Position numbers and translations under genes: made by a program. A DNA stretch of 64,000 nucleotides, from NCBI RefSeq assembly GCF_024679245.1, contig NC_090184.1:18385644-18449643 (forward strand), written 5' to 3'. Shown here one piece after another: positions 1-9,899 of the stretch. The DNA is from Pseudorasbora parva (lineage: Eukaryota > Chordata > Actinopteri > Cypriniformes > Gobionidae). Below the pieces are notes generated by a model. It was not told the DNA's origin, did no database searches, and saw only the letters and a list, made by a program, of their open reading frames with translations. Position 1 is the first letter of the stretch, and each line of letters begins with the position of its first letter.

Positions 1-320
1 GTAAAATATCCGTCAACATTATGAATCTGGATCATTGTGTATTTGACATTGAACCGTAATTTACATTGAACACTTGGGGATTGTTGCCCATTTAATTGGT
101 CATTAAAATGCAACACTTTACAAATAAAACTGCATTAGTTAATCAGATTACATTTGTTTTATATTTATTGTAAACATTATGAAATGAATAAACCCATAGC
201 AACTTTAATGTAGGCCTAATACAGTTTGATTTATGATTTTTTTTTAAATTACTTTCGGCCCACGTCTCTCAATCAAGTTAGATTTTTGGCCCTTCATAGG
301 AAAAAGTTTGGGCACCCCTG
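1..320. other. Non-coding flank of DIRS-A
   Basis: AT-rich sequence without a recognisable gene. The last 50 or so bases end in tttgggcacccctg, which resembles the terminus of a DNA-transposon-derived repeat common in fish. DIRS homology starts abruptly at about 321, so this is probably the flank at a 5' truncation point. Confidence 0.35.
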
Positions 321-1506
321 TTCTAGTGGCTCCGTACTGGCCGGCCAGAGTGTGGTTTTCGGACCTGATATCTCTCCTGGAAGGCTCTCCGATGGAGATT
401 CCGACCAGGAGGGATCTACTCTCTCAGGCGGGCGGGAGATTCCTGCACCCACGCCCGGAGATGTGGAAACTATGGGCCTGGCCTCTGAGGGGGCTAGGCT
501 CATAGAGGAAGGTCTCTCGGCCGAGGTCATAGAGACCATCCTTCACTCCGGAGCTCCATCCACAAGGAAGCTGTACGCTCTGAAATGGAAACTTTTCTCA
601 GCATGGTGCAGAGAACGCCAGTGGGACCCAGTTAACTGCCCGGTTGGTACAGTGCTGGAGTTCCTGCAGGCAAGGTTCTCGGCAGGGTTGACCCCCTCCA
701 CAATAAAGGTGTACGTGGCGGCCTTGGGTGCCTTCCACGTCCCTTTCGGTGGAGTGTCTTTGGGAAGACACCCTCTGATTACACGCTTCCTCCGTGGCAC
801 TTTGAGGTTGAGGCCGGCTATGCACTCGAGGGTCCCAGTATGGGACTTGGCCATTGTCTTGAGGGGCTTGTCTGGGCCACCGTTCGAACCTTTAGAGGAG
901 GTTTCGGACAAGTTCCTCACCCTAAAAACCATCTTTCTTTTGGCCATTTAATCTCTCAAAAGAATAGGAGATATTCAGTCCCTGTCTGTAGGGCCCTCAT
1001 GTCTAGAGTTTGCACCTGGAATGGTGAAAGCCTTTCTGCATCCCAGGCCAGGTTATGTCCCCAAGGTTCCTACGAGCCCACGGGGCCCCATTACTCTCCA
1101 AGCCTTCTGTCCTCCTCCGTTTAAGACGTCAGACCAGGAAAGATTGAATCTGGTGTGTCCCGTGAGGGCACTGGATACATATGTCCACAGAGCTGCCCTG
1201 TGGAGAAAATCTGACCAGTTGTTTGTCTGTTTCGGACCCCCTAAGAAGGGGGCTCCAGTATCCAAGCAGAGGATGAGCAAGTGGGTGGTCGAGGCCATCT
1301 CACTTGCTTACGAGGCGGCCGGGCAGCCGTCTCCACTGGCTGTCCGGGCGCATTCCACCAGGGGTATGGCTGCTTCGAAAGCACTGTTGTCGGGGGCTTC
1401 CCTCCATGACATCTGTAACGCGGCCGGTTGGTCGTCTCCATTAACTTTTGTCAGGTTCTACGAACTAGACCTGGCATCTACTGTTGGGGCACAGGTACTC
1501 TCGTAA
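321..1506 (+). pseudogene. DIRS tyrosine recombinase (YR), single nonsense codon
   Basis: YRs of DIRS elements integrate a circular DNA copy by strand exchange through a catalytic tyrosine. The core-binding part begins with a block read as APSTRKLYALKWKLF (about 555-600), and the SAM-like linker is CPVGTVLEFLQARFSAG. The catalytic part keeps the first Arg (SLKRIGD, just after 951), the HSTR box (H-x-x-R, about 1350) and the terminal FYELDL tyrosine (about 1458). An in-frame TAA at 949-951 lies directly before the first catalytic Arg, where DIRS-B has a Thr codon; the frame is open on both sides. The end of the overlapping RT/methyltransferase frame (VAPYWPARVWFSD...) is readable to 505. A nonsense relic, not a functional gene. 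Confidence 0.85.
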
Positions 1507-1559
1507 CCGTGTGCGCTTCGGCTTCACACATACGAGACACTTGGTCCTATGGCGATGTG

Positions 1560-1662
1560 GGTATAAGCGTTCTCACAGCGTTTCGACGCAGCTCGAGTTC
1601 CCCCGAAAGGGAACGTCTCAGGTTACGTATGTAACCCTAGTTCCCTGAGGGAACGAGACGCT
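1560..1662 (+). repeat. DIRS-A internal complementary region
   Basis: Two short blocks meet at AAC (1612-1614). The right block (1615-1662) is the reverse complement of the right end of the element at about 1870-1916. The left block should be complementary to the missing left end. This is the DIRS hallmark thought to template joining of the two ends into a circle. Confidence 0.8.
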
Positions 1663-1919
1663 GCGTCGCTTTGCCATACTCCCGGCGTGTCCGTGATCAC
1701 TTACTTCAGGCTTTATCAGAAGTTAGTTCCTGTTTGTTTTCATGGACGCTTTATAGCTTCCGGTCGATGACGTCATCACGCCGACGATCGATCTTTTTTC
1801 CGATGGAATGGTTCTACAGGCGCTTCACAACGCATTAACGCAGAGGCGTTCTCACAGCGTTTCGACGCAGCGTCTCGTTCCCTCAGGGAACTAGGGTTAC
1901 ATACGTAACCTGAGACGTT
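1663..1919 (+). repeat. DIRS-A right inverted terminal repeat
   Basis: It carries ctttatagcttccgg and gatgacgtcatc. Read on the minus strand these give a CRE-like site, an ETS-like GGAAG and a TATA-like TATAAAG, in the same order as the left ITR of DIRS-B. It ends at GTT 1917-1919. Confidence 0.75.
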
Positions 1920-2545
1920 TTTTGTAATAAGTCTGAAATGACAAGGAGGTCACTTCACCGCAATAGAAAGTCAATGGAGACGGTTGGTGAGCGCAAGACT
2001 TGAAAGTTAACTCAATATGTGCGCGCTTTGAGATGTTTGCGTGCTTTGGGACGATTGCACAGAGACAGATCTTCTCAGAAGTTCTCACAGTGCGCGCAAG
2101 TTCTCATTCGCGTCTTCTGGCGAATATACCCGGGTGATGAAGGCAAAATGACTGGTCATATTCGGACATACGGCAGCACTCGCATGCAGGAACAGTTAAG
2201 AGACCGTTTTGCCCAGGCTTTTCTTTTATCATTACTGTTGTAGTGTATCACTGAGAAGCCAGCACGTGTATCCATCGACAGAAACATACATAAAGCATTA
2301 TTTTCAAGTTACAACCCATATTAAATATGCATCATCAGATGTGAGATGAACCGCGGTGCAAATGCATGCCGGCACCTTTTACACGGCACCCCTGCTCAGG
2401 TCAGACAGCACCCCGGTTGGGAAACACTGGTATAGATCCAGCTCCTAACCCAACTTTATGAATAGATTAACGGCGTTATTTTTTTTAATCGCCCGATAAG
2501 AGTCTCACGTTAACGCAGCACATTAACGCTGATAACGGCCCACCA

Positions 2546-2548
<3 letters not shown>
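1920..2548. other. Non-coding, probable repeat fragments
   Basis: No gene seen. The stretch gcaccccggttgggaaacactgg near 2410-2432 looks like the end of a DNA-transposon-derived fish repeat, but no partner end was found. Confidence 0.3.

Positions 2549-2639
<91 letters not shown>
2549..2639. repeat. (AT)n microsatellite
   Basis: About 90 bp of uninterrupted AT directly at the 3' end of the minus-strand LINE. It may have grown from the LINE's 3' tail or been the target. Confidence 0.95.
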
Positions 2640-2641
<2 letters not shown>

Positions 2642-2858
2642 CAAGTTTATTTATATAGCACATTTCATACACAATGGCAATTCAAAGTGCTTTACATAGA
2701 AAGGAATTCAAATAGGGATAAAAAATGCATAAGAAAAAAGAATACAATGTTAAGAGAATTAAAAATAATAAAATGATGAAACTAAAACAGTTATAAAAAG
2801 GATTAAAAAATGATGCATAGATAAGGTGCAATCAATCGGACGTACAGTGGCACAGAGC

Positions 2859-5689
2859 TCATTCAGTAAATGCACAGCTAAACAGATGTGTTTTCAGTCT
2901 GGATTTGAATGTGGATACTGTTGGAGCACATCTGATCTGTTCGGGAAGCTGGTTCCAAATACGGCTGGCATAATAGCTAAAAGCAGACTCTCCTTGCTTT
3001 GAGTGAACTCTTAGTATTTCTAACTGATTTGATCCTGCTGATCTGAGTGATCTGTTGGGTTTGTATTTAATCAGCATATCTGCAATGTATTTAGGTCCTA
3101 GCTCATTGAGAGATTTATAAACAAGTAATAGTACTTTAAAATCGATCCTAGATGTAACTGGAAGCCAGTATAAAGACCTGAGGACTGGTGTGATATGGTC
3201 ATATTTTCTTGTTCTGCTCAAAATCCTGGCAGCAGCGTTCTGTATGAGCTGAAGCTGTCTAATGGTCTTTTAGGGAAGGCCAGTGAGAAGGCCATTACAA
3301 TAGTCAACCCCACTGGTGATGAAAGCATGAACCAGTTTCTCTAAGTCTTTCCTGGAAACAAAGCATCTAATTCTTGCAATATTTTTCAGATGATAGTATG
3401 CTTATTTAGTTATTGCTTTGACATGACTACTGAAACTCAGGTCTGACTCCAAAATCACTCCAAGATTCCTGACTTGATTTTTTGTTATCAGACAAAAGAT
3501 CGCCTAAAGATATGCGTTCACCTTGAGAATTTCATCTTTGTTTCCAAATGTAGTGATTTTCAGTTTTGTCTTTGTTTAACTGAAGATAGTTTTGGCCCAT
3601 CCAGTTGTTAACTTCATCAATGCATTTGCACAGTGAGTTAATGGGGCTGTAGTCATTAGGTGACAGTGCTAAGTAGAGCTGGGTGTCGTCAGCATAGCTG
3701 TGGTAAGCAATATTGTTATTTTTCATTATTTGGCTCAGTGGCAGCATATGCAAGTTAAACAGGAGTGGTGCTAGAATTGACCCTTGTGGAACTCCGCATG
3801 TCATGGATTTCCACTCAGACTTATGGTCTCCTATACTCACATAATAACCTCTTCCTTCTAAGTATGACCTGAACCATTTGAGGATCATCCCAGAAAGCCC
3901 GACCCAGTTTTCCAGCCTGTCAAGAAGTATGTTGTGGTCAACAGTGTCGAATGCAGCACTGAGGTCGAGTAGAACCAGAATTGATGTTTTACCTGTATCA
4001 GTATTTAAGCGAATATCATTTATAATCTTTATGAGCGCTGTCTCTGTGCTGTGATGCGGTCGGAAACCAGATTGAAAATTGTCAAATAATCCGTTTGAGT
4101 TTAAGAATTTGTTCAGTTGATTGAAAACAACTTTTTCAATGATTTTGCCTACGAAGAGGAGATTTGAGATTGGTCTGTAGTTGCTCAATATGGAGTTATC
4201 CAGATTTCTCTTTTTCAGAAGAGGCTTAACTATTGCAGTTTTAACAGAGTTTGGAAACGTCCCATAGAGAAGTGAGGAGTTTTCCACTTCTAGGAGATCT
4301 ACTTCTAAACAGTTAAACACACTTTTGAAAAAAGAAGTGGGGAGTGCGTCAAGGGTGCAGGTTGATGTTTTAAGGTGCTGTACTGTGTCTTCTAAAATGT
4401 TACCGTCAATTGTTTCGAAATCAGACAAAGTAATTTTCTGAGGTTTTGGTCTGATCTGTCTGACCCCAGAGCAACTCAAGGATGTGCTGATTGGCTTTCT
4501 GATATTTTTTATTTTCTCTGAGAAGAAGGAAGCAAACTCACTGCATTTACTGTCTGAGAGCATTTCTCTTGGAATGTGACTCAGGGGGTTTGTTAGTCTG
4601 TCTACAGTAGCAAAAAGAGTGCGTGTGTTGTTAATTTTTCTGTTTATAATATTTGACAAGAAGGTCTGTCTAGCTTTGCCTAGTTCAACATTCAAAGCAT
4701 GAAGGCTGTCTTTATAGATGTTATAACGGACTGCAAGTTTTGTCTTCCACCACTTTTGTTCAGATTTTCTCCATTGTCTTTTCATTATTTGAACTGCTGT
4801 TGAGTTTCTCCATGGTGCCTTTTGTTTGCCACTCTTTTTCCCGACTTTCAGAGGAGCAATATCATCAATTACACTCTTAACTTTTGAGTTAAAGGAGTCA
4901 CGGAGAAAATCAACAGAGTCTGCAGATATGCTTGGTGTTAGAGATAAAGCCTTCATAAACACCACATTAGTGTTCTCATTTAAGCATCTCTTTTTGACAG
5001 AGACAGATCTAGCTTCAATGGCAGGAGAGATTGATATGTCAAAGAAAATACAGAAATGATCAGACAGTGCCACATCCTTAATAACAATCAATGAAATGTT
5101 TAGACCCTTACTGATAAGTAAATCTAGAGTGTGTCCACGATTGTGTGTGGGTACGTTTACATGCTGTGTCAAATCAAAAGTGTTAAGAACAGTCATGAAC
5201 TATTTTGTTGTACTGGATTCAGCATTGTCTATGCGAATGTTAAAATCCCCAGCAATAGCAAAACAGTCAAACTCAGAGGAAACACCCCCACCTCTCCTAA
5301 CAGCTCTGCAGACACTCATAAAAGTAAAGTTAGGAGGGGCTGCTTCATTTAGGACTGTTGCACTACAGTTTTCTTCTAACCACGTTTCATTTAGAAGCAA
5401 AAAATTAAGGTTTTTTGTGGTTATTAAGTCGCTGACTAGAAATTATTTGTTCTTAAGTGAACAGATGTTTAAAAGCGCTAACTTAACAGTGTTAATTTTT
5501 TTCACCCACATTAGTCTTAGTTTGACAAGTGACAGGCAGCAGATTATATTGGTTTGCTAAAAGGCCTGACAAGGCCTTAGACTTTCTTTCACGTAACAGA
5601 ACAGAGATAGAGAAAGAGACAGGCACACTGGGTTCCCACTTGTTTTGTAAACATTTGATAAAGTTACTGTTATCATAGCGGGGACCCAA
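2859..5689 (-). pseudogene. LINE ORF2 (endonuclease-reverse transcriptase)
   Basis: ORF2 nicks target DNA and primes reverse transcription. An N-terminal AP-endonuclease-like part starts near 5480 (LLNIRSLKNK) and includes LLNETWLEENC. RRGGGV is then joined almost directly to AGDFNIRIDN, so a central endonuclease segment of perhaps 80 residues is missing. An in-frame TAG sits at 5200-5202. From 5196 to 3532 the frame is open for 554 codons and carries the RT fingers and palm: LSNYRPISNL, DLSAAFDTVDHNILL, CGVPQGSILAPLLF and YADD. Near 3535 the frame shifts; at least two stops follow before the C-terminal block resumes at 3221 (HITPVLRSLYWLPVTSRIDF) and ends at 2859. Strongly supported as an L2 RT, and not functional. 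Confidence 0.85.
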
Positions 5690-5695
5690 AACACA

Positions 5696-7255
5696 TCACT
5701 GAGAGCTGGAATCAGTTGTTTTTAGTTCACCTACAACAGATGGAGGAGGGTGTGGGCCTGGGCGTTGTGACCGAAGAAATCTCACAGGAGGAGGGGGAGC
5801 TGGGCCCACAGGCTTTTGGTGGTTGTGGGGCTCGACGCTATTTGGTTGATATCTGGGGGCTCGCAGCAATCGAGTGTGATAGTCTTGTTCCAACAAAAAT
5901 CAGTTCCTCCATTTTCTCTGAGAAGCCCAGATGCGGGGATGCTGGAGAGAGGAATTACATGTCCGGTGAGAGGGGCTGTTGCTCTGGTGTTATCGGAAGC
6001 TAAAGTATGATGTCCTGGCTTTGCTGTCCATTTTCAAGAAAGCCATCTTTGGGTGCTGAATCTTGGAACAGTTCTAATCCATCACAGTCAGTCTGTGGTG
6101 AGCTCTGTGGGCAGAGCTCAGCTGGGAGTGTGTCCATGAACAATTGTTGTGGCTGCGTGGTGTTATCATTGTCCTTGTGGGATGTGTCAACCGAATGTCC
6201 ATTCAGCTGCTGAAATGAATTCCTGTGGTCGACCATACTTTGTATCAGGTTGAGTGGGTTAAAACACACTGAAGGATGATGAAGGGAAAATAAATATTGT
6301 CCTTTAGCACTCTTGCACCAAGTTTGTTTGGATGAAGGTAATTTGATGTAAACAGTTGTCTCTGACTCCAGAAGAGTTTGAAGTTATCGGTGAAGTTCAC
6401 TCCATTCTTGTTACAGGTTTTTGCAGCCATGTATTAAGCCCAAGCAACCTTGAGAACCTATTTGTTCCTCTTGCTGGCAGTGGTCCACTGATGAACGGCT
6501 GAACTTTCAGTTTTCTCAGTGTTTCAAAAAGTTAATTGAAGTCCGACTTAATGAGTTTTGACTGCTCTCTCTGAATATCGTTCTTCCCCACATGAATGAT
6601 TAGTTGATTTGCAGTCTTATGTTTGATCAGAATGTTCTCAATTTCCCTGTTTACATCATAAATGGTTGCTTGTAGAGGGCAGCATGTAGTTGTATCTCTG
6701 CTGCGAATGTTTCTGACTGTAGAGTCACCCACTATCAGAGTCCTTGGCTCGGCTGCTCTCTGAGCTGAGCAACGCTGTCTGCTCGACCTTGAGCGCCTGT
6801 TAGCATTAGTGTTAGCTGCGGGCTGATGCAATCTGTGTTCAATCACATTCATCACGTTTGGGAATTCCTCACCCACATTCATTAATACTTCAAATCTGTT
6901 TTCGAGATGTATAGACGGTGGTAGAAAAATAGTGTTTGCAATCTTTGTGTCTGGGGTAGAGCATGCAACTACAGCAATATATGAGGCTCGTGAAAATCTG
7001 ATGTCTCAAGTGCGTCTGGGTCTTGCCACCTGTTTGTGCCATCGATTAGTGTGTCGATCAGTTTCTTGTTTCTCTATCTGTTGAGTAGAACTACATTTAT
7101 GGGACTCACCGGCTGTGAGCAGAGGGCGTTCATGATAAATATCTGCTGTGTGATTTGTCCGGTTTGGTGGTTCCGCAAATAACTTTGTTTCAAGAACTGC
7201 AATCCTTTGTAAAAGTCTGTGGCAGTTTGTGCAGCAAGAAGATTCCTTAGCTAGA
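5696..7255 (-). pseudogene. LINE ORF1 (coiled coil plus SGNH-hydrolase-like)
   Basis: Many CR1/L2-group LINEs encode an ORF1 protein with an esterase-like SGNH fold that binds nucleic acid or lipid. On the minus strand the N-terminus near 7250 reads CCTNCHRLLQRIAVLETKL, a Cys/His cluster running into a short leucine-rich coiled coil. The SGNH start block TLIVGDSTVRNI is at about 6740 and HVGKNDI at about 6585. The closing block with the catalytic His, LHPNKLGARVL, is near 6325 in another frame. A Gln/Ser/Pro-rich tail follows (6269-6000 and 5896-5696). Frame changes and stops interrupt it. The assignment comes from motif order; catalytic competence cannot be claimed. Confidence 0.65.
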
Positions 7256-7262
7256 AGAGCAG

Positions 7263-7310
7263 TAGACTATTTTCACTCGGTTCACTTCTTGGTACACTTA
7301 AAGGAGTCCG
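7263..7310. mobile_element. Fragment of Harbinger-like family
   Basis: ttttcactcggttcacttctt and the following acttaaaggagtc closely match 37093-37135, near the right end of the element at 35901-37176. Only one short end is present, at the 5' border of the LINE. Confidence 0.6.
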
Positions 7311-7625
7311 AGAAAAAATAGTTTGTTTGCTCGGCCCATTTCAACCAAGCTTAGTGTCTTAAACTGAAGAAAGGGGCAATATTCCTGCAAGCAGTAAGTA
7401 GTGATTTATCCACTTATTGACAGTTTAAAAAAATTCTGATTAAATTGAAAGTTTCTTAGAGAGACCGCATTGTCTAGATAATGCAAGATGCTAGTACAGT
7501 AACAAAAGGAAACTCCAAGTACCATACAAAACTAAATAGTGTGTCTAATGACAAAGGTTAATATTGTTTTGTATTACAAAATACAACCGTAGATACGTTG
7601 CTCACAGATCGTTCACTCGATCCTG
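7311..7625. other. Non-coding, nothing recognised
   Basis: AT-rich DNA without motifs or open frames worth reporting. Confidence 0.4.
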
Positions 7626-7888
7626 ATGTGAAAAGAACGTATACTATCCAGTGTTTTACCTAAACACGTACAATCTGGCAACCATGTGCACGTGCGCGGT
7701 GTGGATGATCAGAAAACACCAATAACTAAGGAAGCTGTATATTTTATCAATCTCCATTTAAGATTTGCTTAGTGTCATTCACTCAGTCTGTGTTCTGTCA
7801 GGATGGTCAGGACTCACGAGTCGCTTCCCTGAACAACTGAACTGCTGTGAGCTGCTGAAATAAGCCAATCAGAGCAGGGCCTCGCTTC
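7626..7888 (+). repeat. Host repeat copy 1 with intact DIRS target site
   Basis: This segment matches the two flanks of DIRS-B joined together: 7626-7653 matches 8091-8118, and 7654-7888 matches 13496-13731, with small differences. Here ccagtGTTttacc is uninterrupted (7648-7660), so it serves as an in-window empty site for DIRS-B. Confidence 0.85.
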
Positions 7889-8085
7889 ATGAGATATGCG
7901 AGGTGGCGGGTTGGGCTAACCCACACAGCTTCATTAGATTTTACAGGCTGAATCTCTCTGCGACGCCTGGTGCCAGGGTGCTCGTGTCCTAAGTGTACCT
8001 GGAGGACAGCTTCACCCTAGGACAGGTGTGATTTGCTGTGGCATAGTGGGTATTTGTTCCCCAGAGTTTAAATTACCCAATCATA
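7889..8085 (+). mobile_element. DIRS fragment: YR C-terminus and 3' spacer
   Basis: Nearly identical by eye to 17199-17386 of DIRS-C. It encodes the end of a YR (EICEVAGWANPHSFIRFYRL, including the catalytic FY) with a stop at 7990-7992, followed by non-coding sequence ending in gttccccagag. It lies between the two copies of the host repeat and is closer to DIRS-C than to DIRS-B. Confidence 0.8.
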
Positions 8086-8121
8086 GCTTTTCTGTGAAAA
8101 GAATGTATACTATCCAGTGTT

Positions 8122-8326
8122 CCCTATATCGAGGGAACTTCGCACTGCGTCGGAACGACGATTTGGGGATACTCCCTTAGCATGAACGCGTCTGAAGTAT
8201 GAATGAAACTAGTCCAATCCTTATTGGTCCTACGTCATGACGTAGATGTGACGGCATACCCGGAAGCTATAAAGGGGAGCCCGGCGCATAGTAGCGTCAG
8301 TTATCGCTCTTCAGCATAACGCTCTG
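8122..8326 (+). repeat. DIRS-B left inverted terminal repeat
   Basis: It begins ccctatatcgaggg. From cactgcgtcggaacg (about 8143) inward it is the near-exact reverse complement of 13264-13449. The outer 20 bases differ from the right end; both outer ends are represented in the ICR. Confidence 0.9.
8230..8273 (+). promoter_or_regulatory. Likely DIRS-B promoter: CRE-like, ETS-like, TATA
   Basis: The 16-bp palindrome ctacgtcatgacgtag (8230-8245) carries two overlapping ACGTCA/TGACGT half sites. It is followed by cccggaagc (ETS-like GGAA core) and TATAAA at 8268-8273, about 150 bp before the ORF1 ATG. Because it lies in the inverted repeat, the same module sits in the right ITR pointing inward on the minus strand (TATA at 13317-13322). 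Factor binding is inference from motifs only. Confidence 0.55.
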
Positions 8327-8421
8327 TGTGTGTTTGAACATTGTCTGTCTATTTATTGTTGTCTGTCCCATATAAATATATATATATTCAGTAAAAAAAG
8401 AGACCGTAGAACGAAGATAAT

Positions 8422-9897
8422 ATGTCTAGTTCTGAGTTTAAGAGGTGCGTGCATCCGTGTCCCCGCTACATCTCGGGAACGGACACGCACTCTCTTTGTG
8501 TACAGTGCCTGGGCGTTCAGCATGCTCAGGCGGCTCTCGAGGGAGCCGCCTGCAGCCACTGCGAGCTGCTGACGCTCAGGGTGCTGAGGTCTCGGTTGGC
8601 GGTCTTTGACGAGGCCGGCCAACCACGCGAGCCCCGTGGTTCTGGGCCTGCGTCCGCTGAGGCGGCGCGGCGTCGCAGATCATGGGGCTCGCAGCTGGAC
8701 GTATCAGCGGAGATTGAGACTGCCGAGGCACTTTCTCAATCTTCCTCTGATAGTTCAGAGATTCTCCCACCTCGTGTGGAAGCCCGCGAAGCGGCTTCTT
8801 CCCCCGGGGTGGAGAATCAGATGTTGATTCTCTCCGGATCCGAGGATCCGGAAGATATTAACATCGAGGCGGGTGGGGCCGCATATATGTCACCACCGCA
8901 CCCACCCGCCCAAGAGGAGCTTATCGAGGTACTGACTCGTGCCGTGGCCAAGTTAAATATCGATTGGCCACAAGAGAGGCAGGAAGTCCAGCCATCCAGC
9001 AGGCTGGACGACCGGTTTCTCTCGCGCCGGGCTCAGTCGCCTCGCCGGGGCTTGCCGTTCTTTCCGGACTTGCACAACGAGTTGTGTAGGTCCTGGAATA
9101 GACCATACTCCGCGCGCATATCCAACCCCCCAGTATTAGATTATGCTAATGTTATGGGTGCGCGCGAGGCAGGCTACGGGACGATGCCGCGGGTGGAAGA
9201 TGCTCTCGCGAGCTATCTGTCACCCGAATCGGCATCGTCCCTAAAAGCCCCGGTACTGCCCACCAAGCCATGCAGGGACACATCAGCGTTGGTGGGCAGG
9301 GCATATATGGCGGCGGGTCGGGCTGGTAGCGCTCTGCACACCCTATCGATATTGCAGGCGTACCAGGCCGACCTATTAAAAGAGCTCGACGAGGGAGAAG
9401 GTCCCTCCCCGGAGGATGTATTAGAGCTTAGGAAGGCTGCTGATCTGTCTCTCCGCGTCACCAAGGAGACGGCCCGTGCCATCGGCCGCTCCATGGCCTC
9501 TATGGTGACAGTGGAGAGACATCTGTGGCTAAATCTGTCGGGGATGAAGGAGAAAGATAAGACTTTTCTCCTAGACTCCCCGATCTCGCCTTCTGGCCTG
9601 TTCGGCGACGCCGTTAATTCGGTCGTCGACAGGTTTCAGGAGGCGAGGAAACAGTCAGCAGCCTTCCGACAGTTTCTCCCTCGTCGGCCGAAACCAGCAA
9701 AGGCTGCCACTAGTGGGCAGCCGCAGCCGTCAGCCAGCTCCTCGCACCGTCAGGTGCAAAAAGAGAGCGTCGCTTCTAGAGCCCCTCCTCCGGGAGCTTG
9801 GCAACAGAGGCGGCGCTCTCACCAGCAGGCTTCCGTGCAGAAGGGCGATCTAAGGAACGTCCTTCTCGCTAAGAAGGCTGCTGGGAAGAAGTCCTAG
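8422..9897 (+). CDS. DIRS-B ORF1, gag-like protein (491 aa)
   Basis: In DIRS elements the first ORF is taken to be a gag-like nucleic-acid-binding structural protein. The ATG at 8422 is the first in frame after the TATA box. The N-terminus holds Cys/His pairs suggesting zinc binding: CVHPC near residue 9, CVQC near residue 27 with a nearby His, and CSHC near residue 44. An acidic, Ser-rich stretch follows (about 95-150). A middle region contains KLNIDWPQER and a conserved block GYGTMPRVEDALASYLSP (about residues 251-270). The C-terminus is basic and Ser/Gln-rich (about 415-491), as expected for RNA binding. The stop is TAG 9895-9897. The same protein survives in pieces in DIRS-C at 14410-14871 and 16483-16790. 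I see no fold I can name beyond the Cys pairs. Confidence 0.8.
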   Translation: MSSSEFKRCVHPCPRYISGTDTHSLCVQCLGVQHAQAALEGAACSHCELLTLRVLRSRLAVFDEAGQPREPRGSGPASAEAARRRRSWGSQLDVSAEIETAEALSQSSSDSSEILPPRVEAREAASSPGVENQMLILSGSEDPEDINIEAGGAAYMSPPHPPAQEELIEVLTRAVAKLNIDWPQERQEVQPSSRLDDRFLSRRAQSPRRGLPFFPDLHNELCRSWNRPYSARISNPPVLDYANVMGAREAGYGTMPRVEDALASYLSPESASSLKAPVLPTKPCRDTSALVGRAYMAAGRAGSALHTLSILQAYQADLLKELDEGEGPSPEDVLELRKAADLSLRVTKETARAIGRSMASMVTVERHLWLNLSGMKEKDKTFLLDSPISPSGLFGDAVNSVVDRFQEARKQSAAFRQFLPRRPKPAKAATSGQPQPSASSSHRQVQKESVASRAPPPGAWQQRRRSHQQASVQKGDLRNVLLAKKAAGKKS

Positions 9898-9899
9898 CT

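Larger units (their letters stand above)
321..1919 (+). mobile_element. DIRS-A: 5'-truncated DIRS retrotransposon
   Basis: The order is end of the RT/methyltransferase frame, YR frame, internal complementary region (ICR), then right inverted terminal repeat. This matches the 3' third of DIRS-B at 11881-13495. The 5' part, including left ITR, gag-like ORF and RT, is absent. The right end is ...cctgagac-GTT, with GTT at 1917-1919, the same trinucleotide that ends DIRS-B. No target-site duplication is expected for this group. Confidence 0.85.
2640..7262 (-). mobile_element. L2-clade (CR1 group) LINE, near full length, decayed
   Basis: Read on the minus strand the order is ORF1 with a CCxxCH/coiled-coil start and an SGNH-hydrolase-like domain, ORF2 with AP-endonuclease-like then reverse transcriptase domains, and a 3' end with a gtgctatataaataaac-type tail at 2640-2660. 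The L2 call rests on RT blocks LLDLSAAFDTVDH and SYADDTQLYLAL and the C-terminal HITPVLRSLYWLPV block. At the 5' end it abuts a Harbinger-like fragment at 7263. Multiple stops, a frameshift and an internal endonuclease deletion make it inactive. Confidence 0.85.
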
